Shown: positions 11,528 through 23,033 of the stretch, one piece after another | Layout: every line of letters begins with the position of its first letter | Position numbering within the stretch: position 1 is the first letter of the stretch | Origin: Paroedura picta | Taxonomy: Eukaryota > Chordata > Lepidosauria > Squamata > Gekkonidae | Assembly: GCF_049243985.1 (NCBI RefSeq) | Contig: NC_135386.1 | Coordinates: 11,431,328-11,495,327, forward strand | Length of the DNA stretch: 64,000 bases | Direction: 5' to 3' | The notes under the pieces: model-generated | What the model was told of the DNA's origin: nothing | Databases searched by the model: none | The model's input: the letters and a program-made list of their open reading frames with translations, nothing else | Position numbers and translations under genes: made by a program

Positions 11528-12041
11528 GCTCAGCAGACCCCGCCGCCCGCCCCAAACCTCGCCCGGAACTGCCCTCTGCGCTCCGGGCCCCCCCCTGGGA
11601 AAGAAAGCGAGCGGGAGTCCGGCCTGCCCCGGCGCCAGCGACCCCCTTCGCCCCAGCCCCCAGCCTCCTCCTCCTCCTCCCGGGCTCCTGGCGGGGGGGG
11701 GGGCGGGGGATTTCTGCGCAGGTAGCCCCCCCCCCGCAGCCTGGAGGAGTTTCAGGCCCGGCAGCGCCTTCTTCGCGGGTGGCAAGGGAGGAGAGTGGCC
11801 AGGAAGAAACCTCGGGGGGCGGCCTGGACCAAAGAGCAGGGCCGAGGGGGGGGGGGAGAAGTGGCAATCCCGGGGGGTGGGAGGGTGGATGAGGCTCCCC
11901 GTTTGCACTCAGGGGTTTAGGCCCGCTTTATTAGGCAGGCGGATGGCGGGGGGGGGGGCGGGGGGCACCCTAGCGGCCAACTCTGCCCTCGCCCTTCTTG
12001 GCCGTCGGCGGGGCCTGCAAGCTGCGGCCGGGTCGCCTGCT

Positions 12042-12061
12042 AGCGCTGTCCAGGTGCTGAA
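12042..12061 (-). promoter_or_regulatory. RE1/NRSE-like site (REST), short spacer
   Basis: Read on the - strand this is TTCAGCACC, then T, then GGACAGCGCT. The left half matches the REST half-site at 9 of 9 and the right half at 9 of 10. The spacer is one base where the canonical RE1 has two. Both halves matching by chance is unlikely, but binding with this spacing is doubtful. Confidence 0.35.
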
Positions 12062-12693
12062 TCCCGCCTTCCCACTCTGGGCTCGCTGCCCCCTCCGCCA
12101 AGGTGACCCCATGGCAGTCCCTTGATCTCTGGGGCGGCTCCCCAGCGTCCTCCAGACCTCCCCACGCCACTGCGGCCGGAGCCTGTTTTTAAAATCGGGG
12201 CGGCGGGGGCAGGGGGGGCGCTTCCCCTTCCGCTGCACCCTCTCCTAGAAAGGAGGGAAGCGGCGGGGTTAGACTGGGGTGGGTTTTTTTTTGGGGGGGG
12301 GGTCCTTCCGCCCCTTCTCTCTGTCTTTCCCTGCGTGTCTCTCCTCTGCTTCCCAGGGCCGCAGAGGCAGCCGAGGGGCGGGCGGGGAGGGTCTTTCCTC
12401 GCGGACTTCCCGCGGGGTCTGCTCGTCCATCAAAATCCAAACAGACAGAGCAGCCAAGTTCAGGAGCAATCGACTTAACCCCTGGTCTGCCATTCCTATG
12501 TGGATTCGGAGCTCAACAGATTTTGCCCAGACGAATCGGTTCTCTCCATTTTATACATATGCCCAGCTAGAACATTGCACATTCTTCTTATTATTAAATG
12601 CTGTTATTCCGTCATACAAATCTATCCTCATCTCGCTCCCCCCTCGCAACCTTTCTTTCCCACCTACACTCTTGTGCTAGCGGTATTTTAGCC

Positions 12694-12789
12694 CAGGGTT
12701 AGTCAACCTGTGGTCCTCCAGATGTTCGTAGACTACAATTCCCATGAGCCCCTGCCAGCATCTTGAGGACCACAGTTTGACTACCCTTG
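12694..12789. mobile_element. Palindromic hAT-like MITE, internally shortened
   Basis: The left arm CAGGGTTAGTCAACCTG and right arm TTTGACTACCCTTG belong to the same family as 7786-7908. Most of the second arm's interior is missing. The flanking octamers agree at only 5 of 8. Confidence 0.75.
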
Positions 12790-13620
12790 CTTGAGCGCAC
12801 CGAACAGTATTTCCCCGTTGGGCTCTGCATTTGCGGTCTCTCACACGCCTTCCTCGGCCACACAGCCACACCGCTCCCACACAGGACAATCTTCGTCCGA
12901 TGACGGTGGGGTGGCAACCGCGCCCTGTTCCGCTTACAGCAGTGCGCTTACAGCAGGTCTAAACGGCAGAGAGACAGAAAGACCTTCGCAGGCAGCGGTA
13001 CTTGAGCTGCCGCCGGCCTCGGCCATCAGCCGGAGGGGAAGGAGACAACGACTGCTAACCCTTCAGGCCGTCGGAATGCTGATGGTCGCGACGCCCAGAA
13101 ACAACTTGCCCTGCTCCTGTCCGCATCTTGCCGAGGGCGCGCACGAGAGAGAGAGCCTTTGGCTCCAAGAAGAATTCAACTGTTGCCCGGGAAGGGGCAA
13201 GGGACAGCGGAGACGCTGAATTTGCACCAGTGAAAATACTAAATTCGAAAAAGCAACAATACTCGGTTGTCTTCACAATGCCTGCACAAATAAATACAGT
13301 CATGATTTGGCCTGGCCTTGTTGCCTACGTTTCCCGCCGCTTCGGTTTTTTGCTTTAACAATTAATCCGCCGAAGCGCCGCTTTCCTGTAAATCTCTCCC
13401 TCTCCCCCCACCCTCTCCCCCTCCCTCCCTCTCCCCTTCGTTTTAAACCCTTCGCGTTTCCTATTGAATTAGCTCTGCTCCATTGACGCTGAAATGAAGA
13501 CGCCAAATCAACTTTTACCCGGAGTATTTTCTCACCATCCCAAAGAAAAGTCTCTCTCCGTTCTTCTTTTTTTTTTTTAATCTTTCTTTTCTTTCGCCTT
13601 CTTTTTAAAGATTCAGGCAG

Positions 13621-13622
<2 letters not shown>

Positions 13623-13660
<38 letters not shown>
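13623..13660. repeat. (GT)n microsatellite
   Basis: Uninterrupted GT dinucleotides over about 38 bp. Shorter GT runs occur near 9743-9759 and 13799-13817. Confidence 0.95.
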
Positions 13661-13665
<5 letters not shown>

Positions 13666-14977
13666 GACGTGCTTTGCAGTTTAACTACTTCCATTTTCTT
13701 TGTTCCGGCCTCTCTGGGGCTCCTTTGTCGCTCTTTCGAGTGAACTTGCTGCCAAGGCAAATTTCGGCACCCCCCTCCACCCAAATAGGCACATACACAT
13801 GTGTGTGTGTGTGTGTGGGTGGATGTGGGTGCGGGTATGTGTTGCACAGCTTGGCTGAAGCCTGGCCTGCAGCGAGAGACCAGCTCATCAGACTGGGCTG
13901 CTGCCTATGCAGAAAACAGAGCGGACGGGCCGGCCAGGGCACCCGAATCCCAGGGGCAGCCAGGTAATGGGACACCGCACACCCCGTGGGGAGGTTCGCA
14001 GGTGACCCCTTCCCTCGCCCTTCTCCCAGTCTCAGTGTCCCCCCGGACAGCTCCCTCCTCCGCAGAAGCGAGAGGCTCACAAACGACTAGCCTTTGAGAC
14101 AGGGTGCGCTGGTCTCACCTGGCCCAGGTGTGGTCCCTCTCTCTTGGCTGCCATCCCTTTTAAGGAGCGGATGCGCAGGAGAGGAACTCGGGGAGAGGGG
14201 AGGGGGGATACGTCCTTTTAGGCCAGGGAAATAGCTAGAGCCGGCGCTGCCCTGCTTCCCTCCCTCCCCCCCGTCACCCAGACCTACAGGCGAAGCGGAC
14301 CCCAAGGTGCTGCTCCGGTGCCAGCCTCCAGGGAGGAGAATTTCCTGGAAACAGCTCTGATGGACGCGTTATTTTTGAAAGGATGCATTAATCTGGACAC
14401 CATCGAAGCTTGTCTGTTAAGATTTTTGGGGTCAAAATAAACCACATTATTGACGTTCCTTTTCATTGTTCGCCTCTCCCGGGATTTTCCTTGCAGCCTC
14501 ATTGCCGTGTGGCCAATCTCTTTCTCCAGCCTCCAGGGAGACGCAGAGGCGCTTCCTGCTAAGGGAGAGACAGAGAGAGAGAGAAAATCGGCTCAAGTTT
14601 CCCGTTCGCAGAGGCGCCAAGCAGAGTCCGCGCTCCAGTCCGCGGTCCGGATCCAGGCATGGGCCACTTCTTCGCGCTGGCCTTTTTCGGGTCCGGAGGG
14701 AAGCGATCTCCAGGGCGAGGAGGAGGGCCTCCTCGCCCACATTGGGGTCTGGCCTTTTGCAACTGGAAATTTGATCAGAAGCCCTTGAAACAGCCGCCGA
14801 GGGCTCCTAACTATTCCCACCCAACGCCCATCTCCCGGTCTCCATCGCTCCCTGCCAAGGCTTGGGAATGGATCCATGGCAATGGCAAGGGACGGTCCCA
14901 CGCCCGCCCACCCCGCATCCCCGCCCGTCATCAAACACCAGCCGATGAAAAGGAGGCTAGCCTTACCGTGCAAAGCG
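13661..14977. other. Intergenic, GC-rich, no gene recognised
   Basis: Moderately GC-rich sequence with several CpG clusters (14100-14900). I found no coding exon with family resemblance and no named repeat. Confidence 0.35.
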
Positions 14978-17503
14978 TTCCCTTCCCTTCCCTTCGCCCT
15001 GAGTCTATTCTCCTTCCTTCCTTCCCTTAGCCCTATTCTCCTTCCTTCCTTCCTTCCTTCCTACCTTCCTTCCGTCCTTCCTTCCTTCCTTCCTTCCTTC
15101 CTTCCTTCCTTCCTTCCTTCCCTTAGCCCTGAGTCCTATTCTCCTTCCTTCCTTCCCTTAGTCCTATTCTCCTTCCTTCCTTCCTTCCTTCCTTCCTTCC
15201 TTCCTTCCTTCCTTCCTTCCTTCCTTCCTTCCCTTAGCCCTGAGTCCTATTCTCCTTCCTTCCTTCCCTCAGTCCTATTCTCCTTCCTTCCTTCCTTCCT
15301 ACCTTCCTTCCTTCCTTCCTTCCTTCCTTCCTTCCTTCCTTCCTTCCTTCCTTCCTTCCCTTAGCCCTGAGTCCTATTCTCCTTCCTTCCTTCCCTTAGT
15401 CCTATTCTCCTTCCTTCCTTCCTTCCTTCCTTCCTTCCTTCCTTCCCTTAGCCCTGAGTCCTATTCTCCTTCCTTCCTTCCTTCCCTTAGCCCTGAGTCC
15501 TATTCTCCTTCCTTCCTTCCTTCCTTCCTTCCTTCCCTTAGCCCTGAGTCCTATTCTCCTTCCTTCCTTCCTTCCTTCCTTCCCTTAGCCCTGAGTCCTA
15601 TTCTCCTTCCTTCCTTCCCTTAGTCCTATTCTCCTTCCTTCCTTCCTTCCTTCCTTCCTTCCTTCCTTCCTTCCTTCCTTCCTTCCCTTAGCCCTGAGTC
15701 CTATTCTCCTTCCTTCCTTCCCTTAGCCCTATTCTCCTTCCTTCCTTCCTTCCTTCCTACCTTCCTTCCTTCCTTCCTTCCTTCCTTCCTTCCTTCCTTC
15801 CTTCCTTCCTTCCTTCCTTCCCTTAGCCCTGAGTCCTATTCTCCTTCCTTCCTTCCCTTAGTCCTATTCTCCTTCCTTCCTTCCTTCCTTCCTTCCTTCC
15901 TTCCTTCCTTCCTTCCTTCCTTCCCTTAGCCCTGAGTCCTATTCTCCTTCCTTCCTTCCCTTAGTCCTATTCTCCTTCCTTCCTTCCTTCCTACCTTCCT
16001 TCCTTCCTTCCTTCCTTCCTTCCTTCCCTTAGCCCTGAGTCCTATTCTCCTTCCTTCCTTCCCTTAGTCCTATTCTCCTTCCTTCCTTCCTTCCTTCCTT
16101 CCTTCCTTCCTTCCTTCCTTCCTTCCTTCCTTCCTTCCCTTAGCCCTGAGTCCTATTCTCCTTCCTTCCTTCCTTCCCTTAGCCCTGAGTCCTATTCTCC
16201 TTCCTTCCTTCCTTCCTTCCTTCCCTTAGCCCTGAGTCCTATTCTCCTTCCTTCCTTCCTTCCCTTAGCCCTGAGTCCTATTCTCCTTCCTTCCTTCCCT
16301 TAGTCCTATTCTCCTTCCTTCCTTCCTTCCTTCCTTCCTTCCTTCCTTCCTTCCTTCCTTCCTTCCTTCCTTCCTTCCTTCCTTCCTTCCCTTAGCCCTG
16401 AGTCCTATTCTCCTTCCTTCCTTCCTTCCCTTAGCCCTGAGTCCTATTCTCCTTCCTTCCTTCTTTCCTTCCTTCCTTCCTTCCTTCCTTCCTTCCTTCC
16501 TTCCTTCCCTCCTTCCTTCCTTCCTTCCCTTAGCCATGAGTCCTATTCTCCTTCCTTCCTTCTTTCCTTCCTTCCTTCCTTCCTTCCTTCCTTCCTTCCT
16601 TCCTTCCTTCCCTCCTTCCTTCCTTCCTTCCCTTAGCCATGAGTCCTATTCTCCTTCCTTCCTTCCTTCCCTTAGCCCTGAGTCCTATTCTCCTTCCTTC
16701 CTTCCTTCCTTCCTTCCTTCCTTCCTTCCTTCCTTCCTTCCTTCCTTCCTTCCTTCCTTCCTTCCTTCCTTCCTTCCTTCCCTCCTTCCTTCCTTCCTTC
16801 CCTTAGCCATGAGTCCTATTCTCCTTCCTTCCTTCCTTCCCTTAGCCCTGAGTCCTATTCTCCTTCCTTCCTTCCTTCCTTCCTTCCTTCCTTCCTTCCC
16901 TCCTTCCTTCCTTCCTTCCTTCCCTTAGCCATGAGTCCTATTCTCCTTCCTTCCTTCCCTTAGTCCTATTCTCCTTCCTTCCTTCCTTCCTTCCTTCCTT
17001 CCTTCCTTCCTTCCTTCCTTCCCTTAGCCCTGAGTCCTATTCTCCTTCCTTCCTTCCTTCCCTTAGCCCTGAGTCCTATTCTCCTTCCTTCCTTCCTTCC
17101 TTCCTTCCTTCCTTCCTTCCTTCCTTCCTTCCTTCCTTCCTTCCTTCCTTCCTTCCTTCCCTCCTTCCTTCCTTCCTTCCCTTAGCCATGAGTCCTATTC
17201 TCCTTCCTTCCTTCTTTCCTTCCTTCCTTCCTTCCTTCCTTCCTTCCTTCCTTCCTTCCTTCCCTCCTTCCTTCCTTCCTTCCCTTAGCCATGAGTCCTA
17301 TTCTCCTTCCTTCCTTCCTTCCCTTAGCCCTGAGTCCTATTCTCCTTCCTTCCTTCCTTCCTTCCTTCCTTCCTTCCTTCCTTCCTTCCTTCCTTCCTTC
17401 CTTCCTTCCCTCCTTCCTTCCTTCCTTCCTTCCCTTAGCCCTGAGTCCTATTCTCCTTCCTTCCTTCCTTCCTTCCCTCCCTGCCTCCCTCCCTCCCTTC
17501 CTT
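14978..17503. repeat. 2.5-kb (TTCC)n array with higher-order unit
   Basis: Tandem TTCC tetramers are broken again and again by a 20-30-bp punctuation. The punctuation is either CTTAGCCCTGAGTCCTATT or CTTAGTCCTATTCTCC. A variant reading TTAGCCATGAG appears only in the right part (from about 16530) and so marks a later expanded block. Each punctuation plus a variable TTCC run makes a unit of about 50-120 bp. The long SFLP or GRKE frames are artefacts. The + strand is pyrimidine-only over long runs, so triplex or H-DNA formation is possible. Confidence 0.95.
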
Positions 17504-18634
17504 GACAATCCCTGAGCCTTCCCCCAAGGGGAGTCCCTTTTGTTTTCTTCCTCCCTTCACCCTTCTCGCTGTGCATCTGGAAACCTGGCGCGTCTTCCGA
17601 GCCGAAAAAGAGGGTCCTTCCCCCCCTTTCCCTCTGACCTCAGAGGCAGGGGGAACGAGGGAGAGGAGAGGAGAAGGGCTGGGATGCGCCACCCCCACCT
17701 AGATCAGCGCATCCCCTATCCTTGGCCGGAGCAGGTCTTTTGGAGGGACGGTGGGTGGGGGGCTGTTCATCTCCATCCCTGTGCTCATGGCATTTGGGGC
17801 GGATAGTCATTCGCTGGGCGTCCTTCTGTCCAGAGACCGCGCTGCAGCCGCGAAGGGGACGGGAGGGGAGCCGGTCCCCCAAGACCTTGACAAGCCGACC
17901 GGGCTTTGGCCAGAGGACTTGGAGGGAAACTTTCCCAGAGGTGAGCAGGAATGGGGCGTGGGGGGTGCGTGTGCGTGTGTGGTGCTCCCAGCGTTGAGGG
18001 GGTGACCTCTCTGAGCACCCTGGTCCAGCCAGGGAAGAAGGGAGGGACAAGTTGCCTCCAGTCCCCACCTGAGACGGACCGAGGCGTTTGGGCGAGCAAG
18101 CGGACAGCCGCCGGACTTACAGCGCTCGGGGTCTGTCGACGCTCCCTTTGGGCCAGGGCCAGGTTCGGTTTGTCTCAGCGGCCTTCGGGCAAGGGGAGTG
18201 GAGGATCCCACAGGGAGGGACTGCTCACTGGGCGTTTCTCTCGCTCTCTCCTGGAAGAGAGCACCCTCCCTCCTCCCCCAATACGGATGTCCTAACTAGG
18301 GAGAATCTGCGCAATCATCTCACAAACAAACGGTTGTCTTTTTTAGGGAGACTGGAAGAGATGGCGAACTTTTGCAGAGATTGGAAACCTGCACCTTTCC
18401 TGCCTTGGGTCCCCGGTTCGTGTCCTCCCTCCTAGCTTGACCGTGCATTGAGGATGGAGGGACGGACGAATTGACCCTCCCTCCTAAATTATTATGCACT
18501 GGGCGGGGGGGGGGGGGGAGAGACAGATGTGCTATTACAGTGATATAGGATCCCTGTAAAACGTTGCGTGGGAATAGGGATGTGTTGGCCAATAAATGCC
18601 CAATTGACAGTGCGTTTGTGTGTGTGTGTGTTTG
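17504..18634. other. Intergenic GC-rich stretch after the TTCC array
   Basis: CpG-rich in part (17700-18200). No exon, RNA or named repeat is recognised. A G homopolymer is at 18505-18518. Confidence 0.3.
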
Positions 18635-19113
18635 ACATGGATAAAATTGAAAGGGTACAGAGGAGAGCGACGAGGATGATCTGGGGCCAAGGGACCAAGC
18701 CCTATGAAGATAGGTTGAGGGGCTTGGGAGTGTTCAGCCTGGAGAAAAGGAGGTTGAGAGGGGACATGATAGCCCTCTTAAGTATTTGAAAGGTTGTCAC
18801 TTGAAGGAGGGCAGGATGCTGTTTCTGCTGGCTGCAGAGGAGAGGACACGCAGTAATGGGTTTAAACTTCAAGTACAACGATATAGGCTAGATATCAGGA
18901 AAAGATTTTTCACAGTCAGAGTAGTTCAGCAGTGGAATAGGCTGCCTAAGGAGGTGGTGAGCTCCCCCTCACTGGCAGTCTTCAAACAAAGGTTGGATAC
19001 ACACTTTTCTTGGATGCTTTATGATGCTTTGGGCTGATCCTGCGTTGATCAGGGGGTTGGACTAGATGGCCTGTATGGCCCCTTCCAACTCTAGGATTCT
19101 GTGATTCTATATT
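18635..19113 (+). mobile_element. CR1 LINE, 5'-truncated 3' end
   Basis: It reads the end of the CR1 reverse-transcriptase frame ([14 protein letters not shown], then LRGLGVFSLEKRRLRGD, then FFTVRVVQQWNRLPKEVV). The typical 3' UTR follows, ending GGACTAGATGGCCTGTATGG and the ATTCTGTGATTCTAT octamer tail. It is about 480 bp. The frame continues for long stretches, so it is one of the better kept CR1 copies in the window. Confidence 0.92.
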
Positions 19114-19149
19114 GTAGTGGAGAGAATATCTCTCTCCTCTGGCGGGCCT

Positions 19150-19650
19150 GTCCCTGTCCTGTGCACGCACGGAATGAATACATAAATACGGAACCGATCC
19201 GAATTTCCAGGGGGCGCAGGAGCGCAAGTCGCGCCACCTTCCTGTCCGCGCCACCTTCCCCCCAGCGCCCACTGCGGGGAGACTTCGAATCGCGACGGTC
19301 GGAAGGAGGCAGCGCCGCCGAAGGGCGCCCCGGAGGGGGGAAAGGGCAGTGGCGGGACAGGCCGGCGAGCCGGGAAGCTCTTGACCCTTGCCCTGGCAGG
19401 CGGCTCTCTGCTGGCCGGAGCGCAGCGCGCACAAAAGGAGAGCGGCCCGCTTCCGACGGCAAGGGCGGCGAGGTTAAGCAAACCCCTGTCGTGGCAAGCG
19501 GATCGGCGCAACAGGCTTGTGTACTTCGCCGCCCTCCTCCTCCCCCTGCAAGGGAAGCGGGCGAGGCGGCCGAGGGGTCGTGGCCGGGGAAACGCTTAGC
19601 TGGGTCAGTGCTTCGCCCCGAGTCCCTCTAGCGTTGGCTGACTGGGCGGA
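19150..19650. promoter_or_regulatory. CpG-dense block
   Basis: GC-rich sequence with many CpGs lies directly after the CR1 copy and 5 kb before POLG. It could be a regulatory island of the miR-9 host transcript. There is no coding exon I can defend. Confidence 0.3.
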
Positions 19651-19853
19651 AAAAACCGTCGGGAAGAGAAAATCCGTATCTTTCCGCTTCTCAACCTGCA
19701 TGCATTCCCACCTCGTCGTTGATATTATTAACACGGCTGCTTTCTTTTCGGGGAGAGAAGCATTCGAAAGGCGCAGGAAGTTCAAAAGGATGCCCTGCAT
19801 TTCTGTCAATGCAGGGATGTCCAAAAGGGGCAGGACCTCCAGTTCCTATATGG

Positions 19854-19987
19854 CAGGGGTAGTCAACCTGTGGTCCTCCAGATGTCCCTGGACTACAATC
19901 CCCATGAGCCCCTGCTAGACTGCTAGCAGGGGCTCATGGGAATTGTAGTCCAGGGACATCTGGAGGACCACAGGTTGACTACCCCTG
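19854..19987. mobile_element. Palindromic hAT-like MITE (CAGGGGTAGTC ends)
   Basis: The perfect outer ends CAGGGGTAGTCAACCTG and CAGGTTGACTACCCCTG enclose two complementary arms around CTGCTAGACTGCTAGCAG. The flanking 8-mers do not match convincingly. Confidence 0.85.
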
Positions 19988-21050
19988 CTTATGGGACCGA
20001 CGGACCTCCGGTGCCAAACCAATTCCCCGACGCGTTGCTCTTCCTAAACAGCCTCTTGCAAAAGATGTCGGCACACCCCTTGCCACTTTCTCTGGTAAGC
20101 AAAACCAACACAAAATCCCCCCCCCGAAAAAATCTGCCTTTAGAAAGGGTATAGCACCCCTTCCCCCACGTTTCTGTAATATCTAGACCTGAGGATCACC
20201 CAACAAATCGCTCTCTCTCCCTCCCTTGTTGTAGAAGCATCCCCCCTCCCCATTCCTAGTTGGCCTTACACAATTGCTCCTGTGTGTTGTTTTGTGTGTG
20301 TTTGTGTGCGCACGTGCGATTGGCTTTTTATCCACTGTCATCCTTCTTATTTTTATGAAACGCAGCTCCATTTCTTTCTCCCACATTGGCAAAGAAAAGC
20401 ACTCAAACATTCTCTGTACACAAAGTCCTGTTCCACGGTCTATATTGACTACTGCAGGCACTTTTTGTAACACCGAGATGCATGGAAAGTGGGGAGGCCT
20501 GCTTGTATTAAAGCACTAATTTTTAGCAAAAAAACCCTAATCCCCCCTAAAACATTATTATAGAGAATCGGAAGAAAAGAGAGGTTCAAGACAACTGGTA
20601 GGGGCGTGATAGTTTGCTGAAAAGCTCCAGCCGGAATTAGTTTGGTATATATCAAAAGGGTGGATTATTCATTAACGAATTTATTTTCAGTGCTGAACGA
20701 GGGTTTCGGAGCATCATGGATGGAGCGCAGTTCGGATTCACAAGAGCCCTGTGCTGTCCAGGGTGGGCAAGGGCGACACCTAGCGGCTCCTTTGAGAATT
20801 GCATCCTTATGTGATGCCGGCTCACTTCATCTTTTTTTTATCCACCCCCCCCCCCAACACAATACAATACTGCCTTGCGTGATGAACTTGTTGTGTTGAG
20901 ATGCCACCATCAATCAGTGATGAACCACGCATTGGGCAGGTTGATTCATGTACTAATAAATAAAAATTTCACACAGAGTTTCTATGTCCCATCACCATGC
21001 CAGGAGCAGGGTTACGTTTGCTGGCTGGGAGTTGCAGGGACACGGTAGAC
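19988..21050. other. Intergenic, AT-rich
   Basis: No gene or named repeat is recognised. There are short GT-rich runs (20281-20315) and a C homopolymer (20845-20855). Confidence 0.4.
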
Positions 21051-21225
21051 CAGGGGTAGTCAAACTGCGTCCCTCCAGATGTCCATGGACTACAATTCCC
21101 ATGAGCTCAAAGAAAGTCTACCGCAGGCGTGGTCAAACTGCGTCCCTCCAGATGTCCATGGACTACAATTCCCATGGGAATTGTAGTCCATGGACATCTG
21201 GAGGGACGCAGTTTGACTACCCCTG
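21051..21225. mobile_element. Rearranged palindromic MITE containing inverted flank
   Basis: One and a half copies of the CAGGGGTAGTC MITE stand in a row. Between them (21106-21123) lies an 18-base segment that is the reverse complement of the sequence just outside the element (CAGTAGACTTTCTTTGAT at 21226-21243, 16 of 18 bases). The outer flanks CGGTAGAC (21043-21050) and CAGTAGAC (21226-21233) agree at 7 of 8, fitting an 8-bp TSD. Confidence 0.8.
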
Positions 21226-21314
21226 CAGTAGACTTTCTTTGATCAGTGGTCATGTGATGGGCAATTCTCTCTACAAGGACACTTATTTGCCTCATCTACT
21301 TCCATTCCATGAGA

Positions 21315-21430
21315 TTGTATCTAATGAAATGTGTGTGCACATGAAAGCTCATACCCTGAATAAAACTTTGTCTGTCAAAGGTGCCACTGGGGTCTAAATT
21401 TGTTCTGCTGCTTCAGACCAACATGGCGAT
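21315..21430 (+). mobile_element. Penelope-like element 3' end (probable)
   Basis: This is a copy of a repeat very common in reptiles (GAAAGCTCATACCCTGAATA, then GGTGCCACTGGGGTCTAA, then GCTTCAGACCAACATGG). Just before it (21321-21347) is a hammerhead-like core, CTAATGA, a GTGTG/CACA stem, then GAAAG. Assignment to Penelope-like retroelements is from memory. Confidence 0.6.
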
Positions 21431-21764
21431 CCACGGAAATCAATTCCCTTTGAGCACTGCAACAAAGGGGGAAACCCATTTTTTTTTAGGGAAAGGGGAA
21501 AATGCTATAAGAAATTCACAAGATTCCTTCCATTTCCTCTTCAAGAAATCCTTTTCATCGTGATGAATGCTGTCCCGAAAGTGGTTTCCCAAAAGTACTA
21601 CCCAAATTGTAAAGGAGGAGGAAGAGAGAACTGAACTCAAAACACACTTAAGGTGCCAGGTCCTAAGTCAAATCATACACAAAATCTGCAGCTCTCACCT
21701 CAGCCTCCCCAAAGGCACTGGATTCTTCATTTTGAATTATTTATACACCATTTTAGAGCCTCTT

Positions 21765-21835
21765 GTGGCGCAGAGTGGTAAGGCAGCAGCCATGCAGTCT
21801 GAAAGCTCTGCCCATGAGACTGGCCTGGACATGGG
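21765..21835 (+). mobile_element. Sauria SINE, head only
   Basis: It holds the tRNA-like head AGCCTCTTGTGGCGCAGAGT with GCTCTGCCCATGAG, then stops. It has the same head as the longer copies at 23131-23400, 41250-41531 and 43968-44247. Confidence 0.75.
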
Positions 21836-21861
21836 GTACTAGTTGCATTGATGGACAATTT

Positions 21862-22690
21862 TAACACCTCTGCCAAGCTACTAGAACCCTACCTGGCCAA
21901 GCTACTAGAACCCTACCTGGCCCCAGAGCACCTAGCCACAGTGATCCATGCAATGGTTACCTCTAGACTGGACTTCTGCAACTCGGTCTATGCAGGCCTA
22001 TCCTTATCCTTGATCCAGAAACTACAACTGGTGCAGAATGCTGTGGCCAGGATTCTCACTCAGACATCATGGAGATCCCACATCCGGCTGGCACTCCACA
22101 TCTGGCTGGCTCCCAGTTGTATTCCGGATTAAGCTTAAGGTTTTGGTAATCACCTTCAAGGCCATATGTGGTCTGGGCCCAGTGTATCTGAGAGACCGCC
22201 TCCCTGCCGATACCCCCAAAAGAGCCTTGTGCTCCGCCACCTCCACCTGGCTGCAGATCCCTGGCACCAGAGAAATGCTTCGAACCTCAACAAGGGCCAG
22301 AGCCTTCTCGGTCCTACACCCACCTGGTGGAACGAGCTCCCTGAAGAGATCAGGGCCCTGCCCTAACTTCCACCATTCTGTAGGGCCTGCAAGAGGGAGC
22401 TCTTCCACCAGGCATTCGCTTGAGGCCGACCGACTCAGAACACCTGCTGGTCCCGTCCCCCCTCAGACGCCCTTCTATGACTGACCAATCTGACCTGCCC
22501 TGTCATTGTTGTTCTGTTAATAATGCTGTCCAGGCTGTCCTGTTATGTTATGATTACGTTATGCCACCTTATGCTATGACTTATTTATTTCATTGTTATA
22601 ATATTCCATGTAAGCCTTCCACAACATTTAATATAGACCGCTCAGAGCCGTAGGGAAGGCCGGTATAGAAATCTAAATAAAATAAATAAA
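21862..22690 (+). mobile_element. L2-type LINE, 3' part
   Basis: It encodes the L2 reverse-transcriptase tail in pieces: LDFCNSVYAGLSLSLIQKLQ, LVQNAVARIL, and GLGPVYLRDRL. A 3' UTR follows, ending in an AAATAAAATA-rich tail. At least one frame shift separates the pieces. A related copy lies at 36903-37845 and an inverted one at 43327-43862. Confidence 0.88.
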
Positions 22691-23033
22691 ATAATTGTAA
22701 AACATGTGGGTTCAAGAACCACATGACACTGGAATCATTGCAGTGCTTTAATTGTGAAGTGCAAGCATCACCAAGACTTTACTGACTATCCCCCCCAAAA
22801 CCCCACACAGAGTGAGAACAATGGTGGTGATTGAACCCGATTGGCTGTTGCAGAGGCTGCGATGGTTACCTGATCCTAATGCAGACCATGTGCTCAGTCC
22901 TCTGTAGGATCACCCTTGTGCACCCAGATACACAACAATAATTTTATTTTTATAGCCTGCCCTTCCTGGTTGGCTCAGGGTAACAATGAGATAGCTGCAG
23001 AGTTTTGTTGGTTTGTGCTGGCTTTTCAGTTTA

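Larger units (their letters stand above)
10580..12480. promoter_or_regulatory. Large CpG island, candidate miR-9 host promoter
   Basis: This is the most GC- and CpG-rich part of the intergenic region. It contains a perfect CRE (TGACGTCA, 11426-11433), a long G-quadruplex tract (11472-11527) and an RE1-like site (12042-12061). Long open frames on both strands here are a by-product of GC richness and match no protein family. It sits about 7 kb upstream of the hairpin on the strand from which miR-9 is read, so a host-gene promoter is a reasonable inference. No TSS is visible. Confidence 0.45.

Noticed and set aside
10056-11867. Long open frame (603 codons) on the - strand and matching long frames on +
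   Set aside because: It runs through a CpG island where stop codons are rare. The composition is Pro/Ala/Gly/Arg-rich in every frame, there is no family resemblance, and low-complexity tracts are translated.
14876-17515. Frames with SFLP or GRKE repeats
   Set aside because: They are translations of the TTCC array and its complement; no gene.
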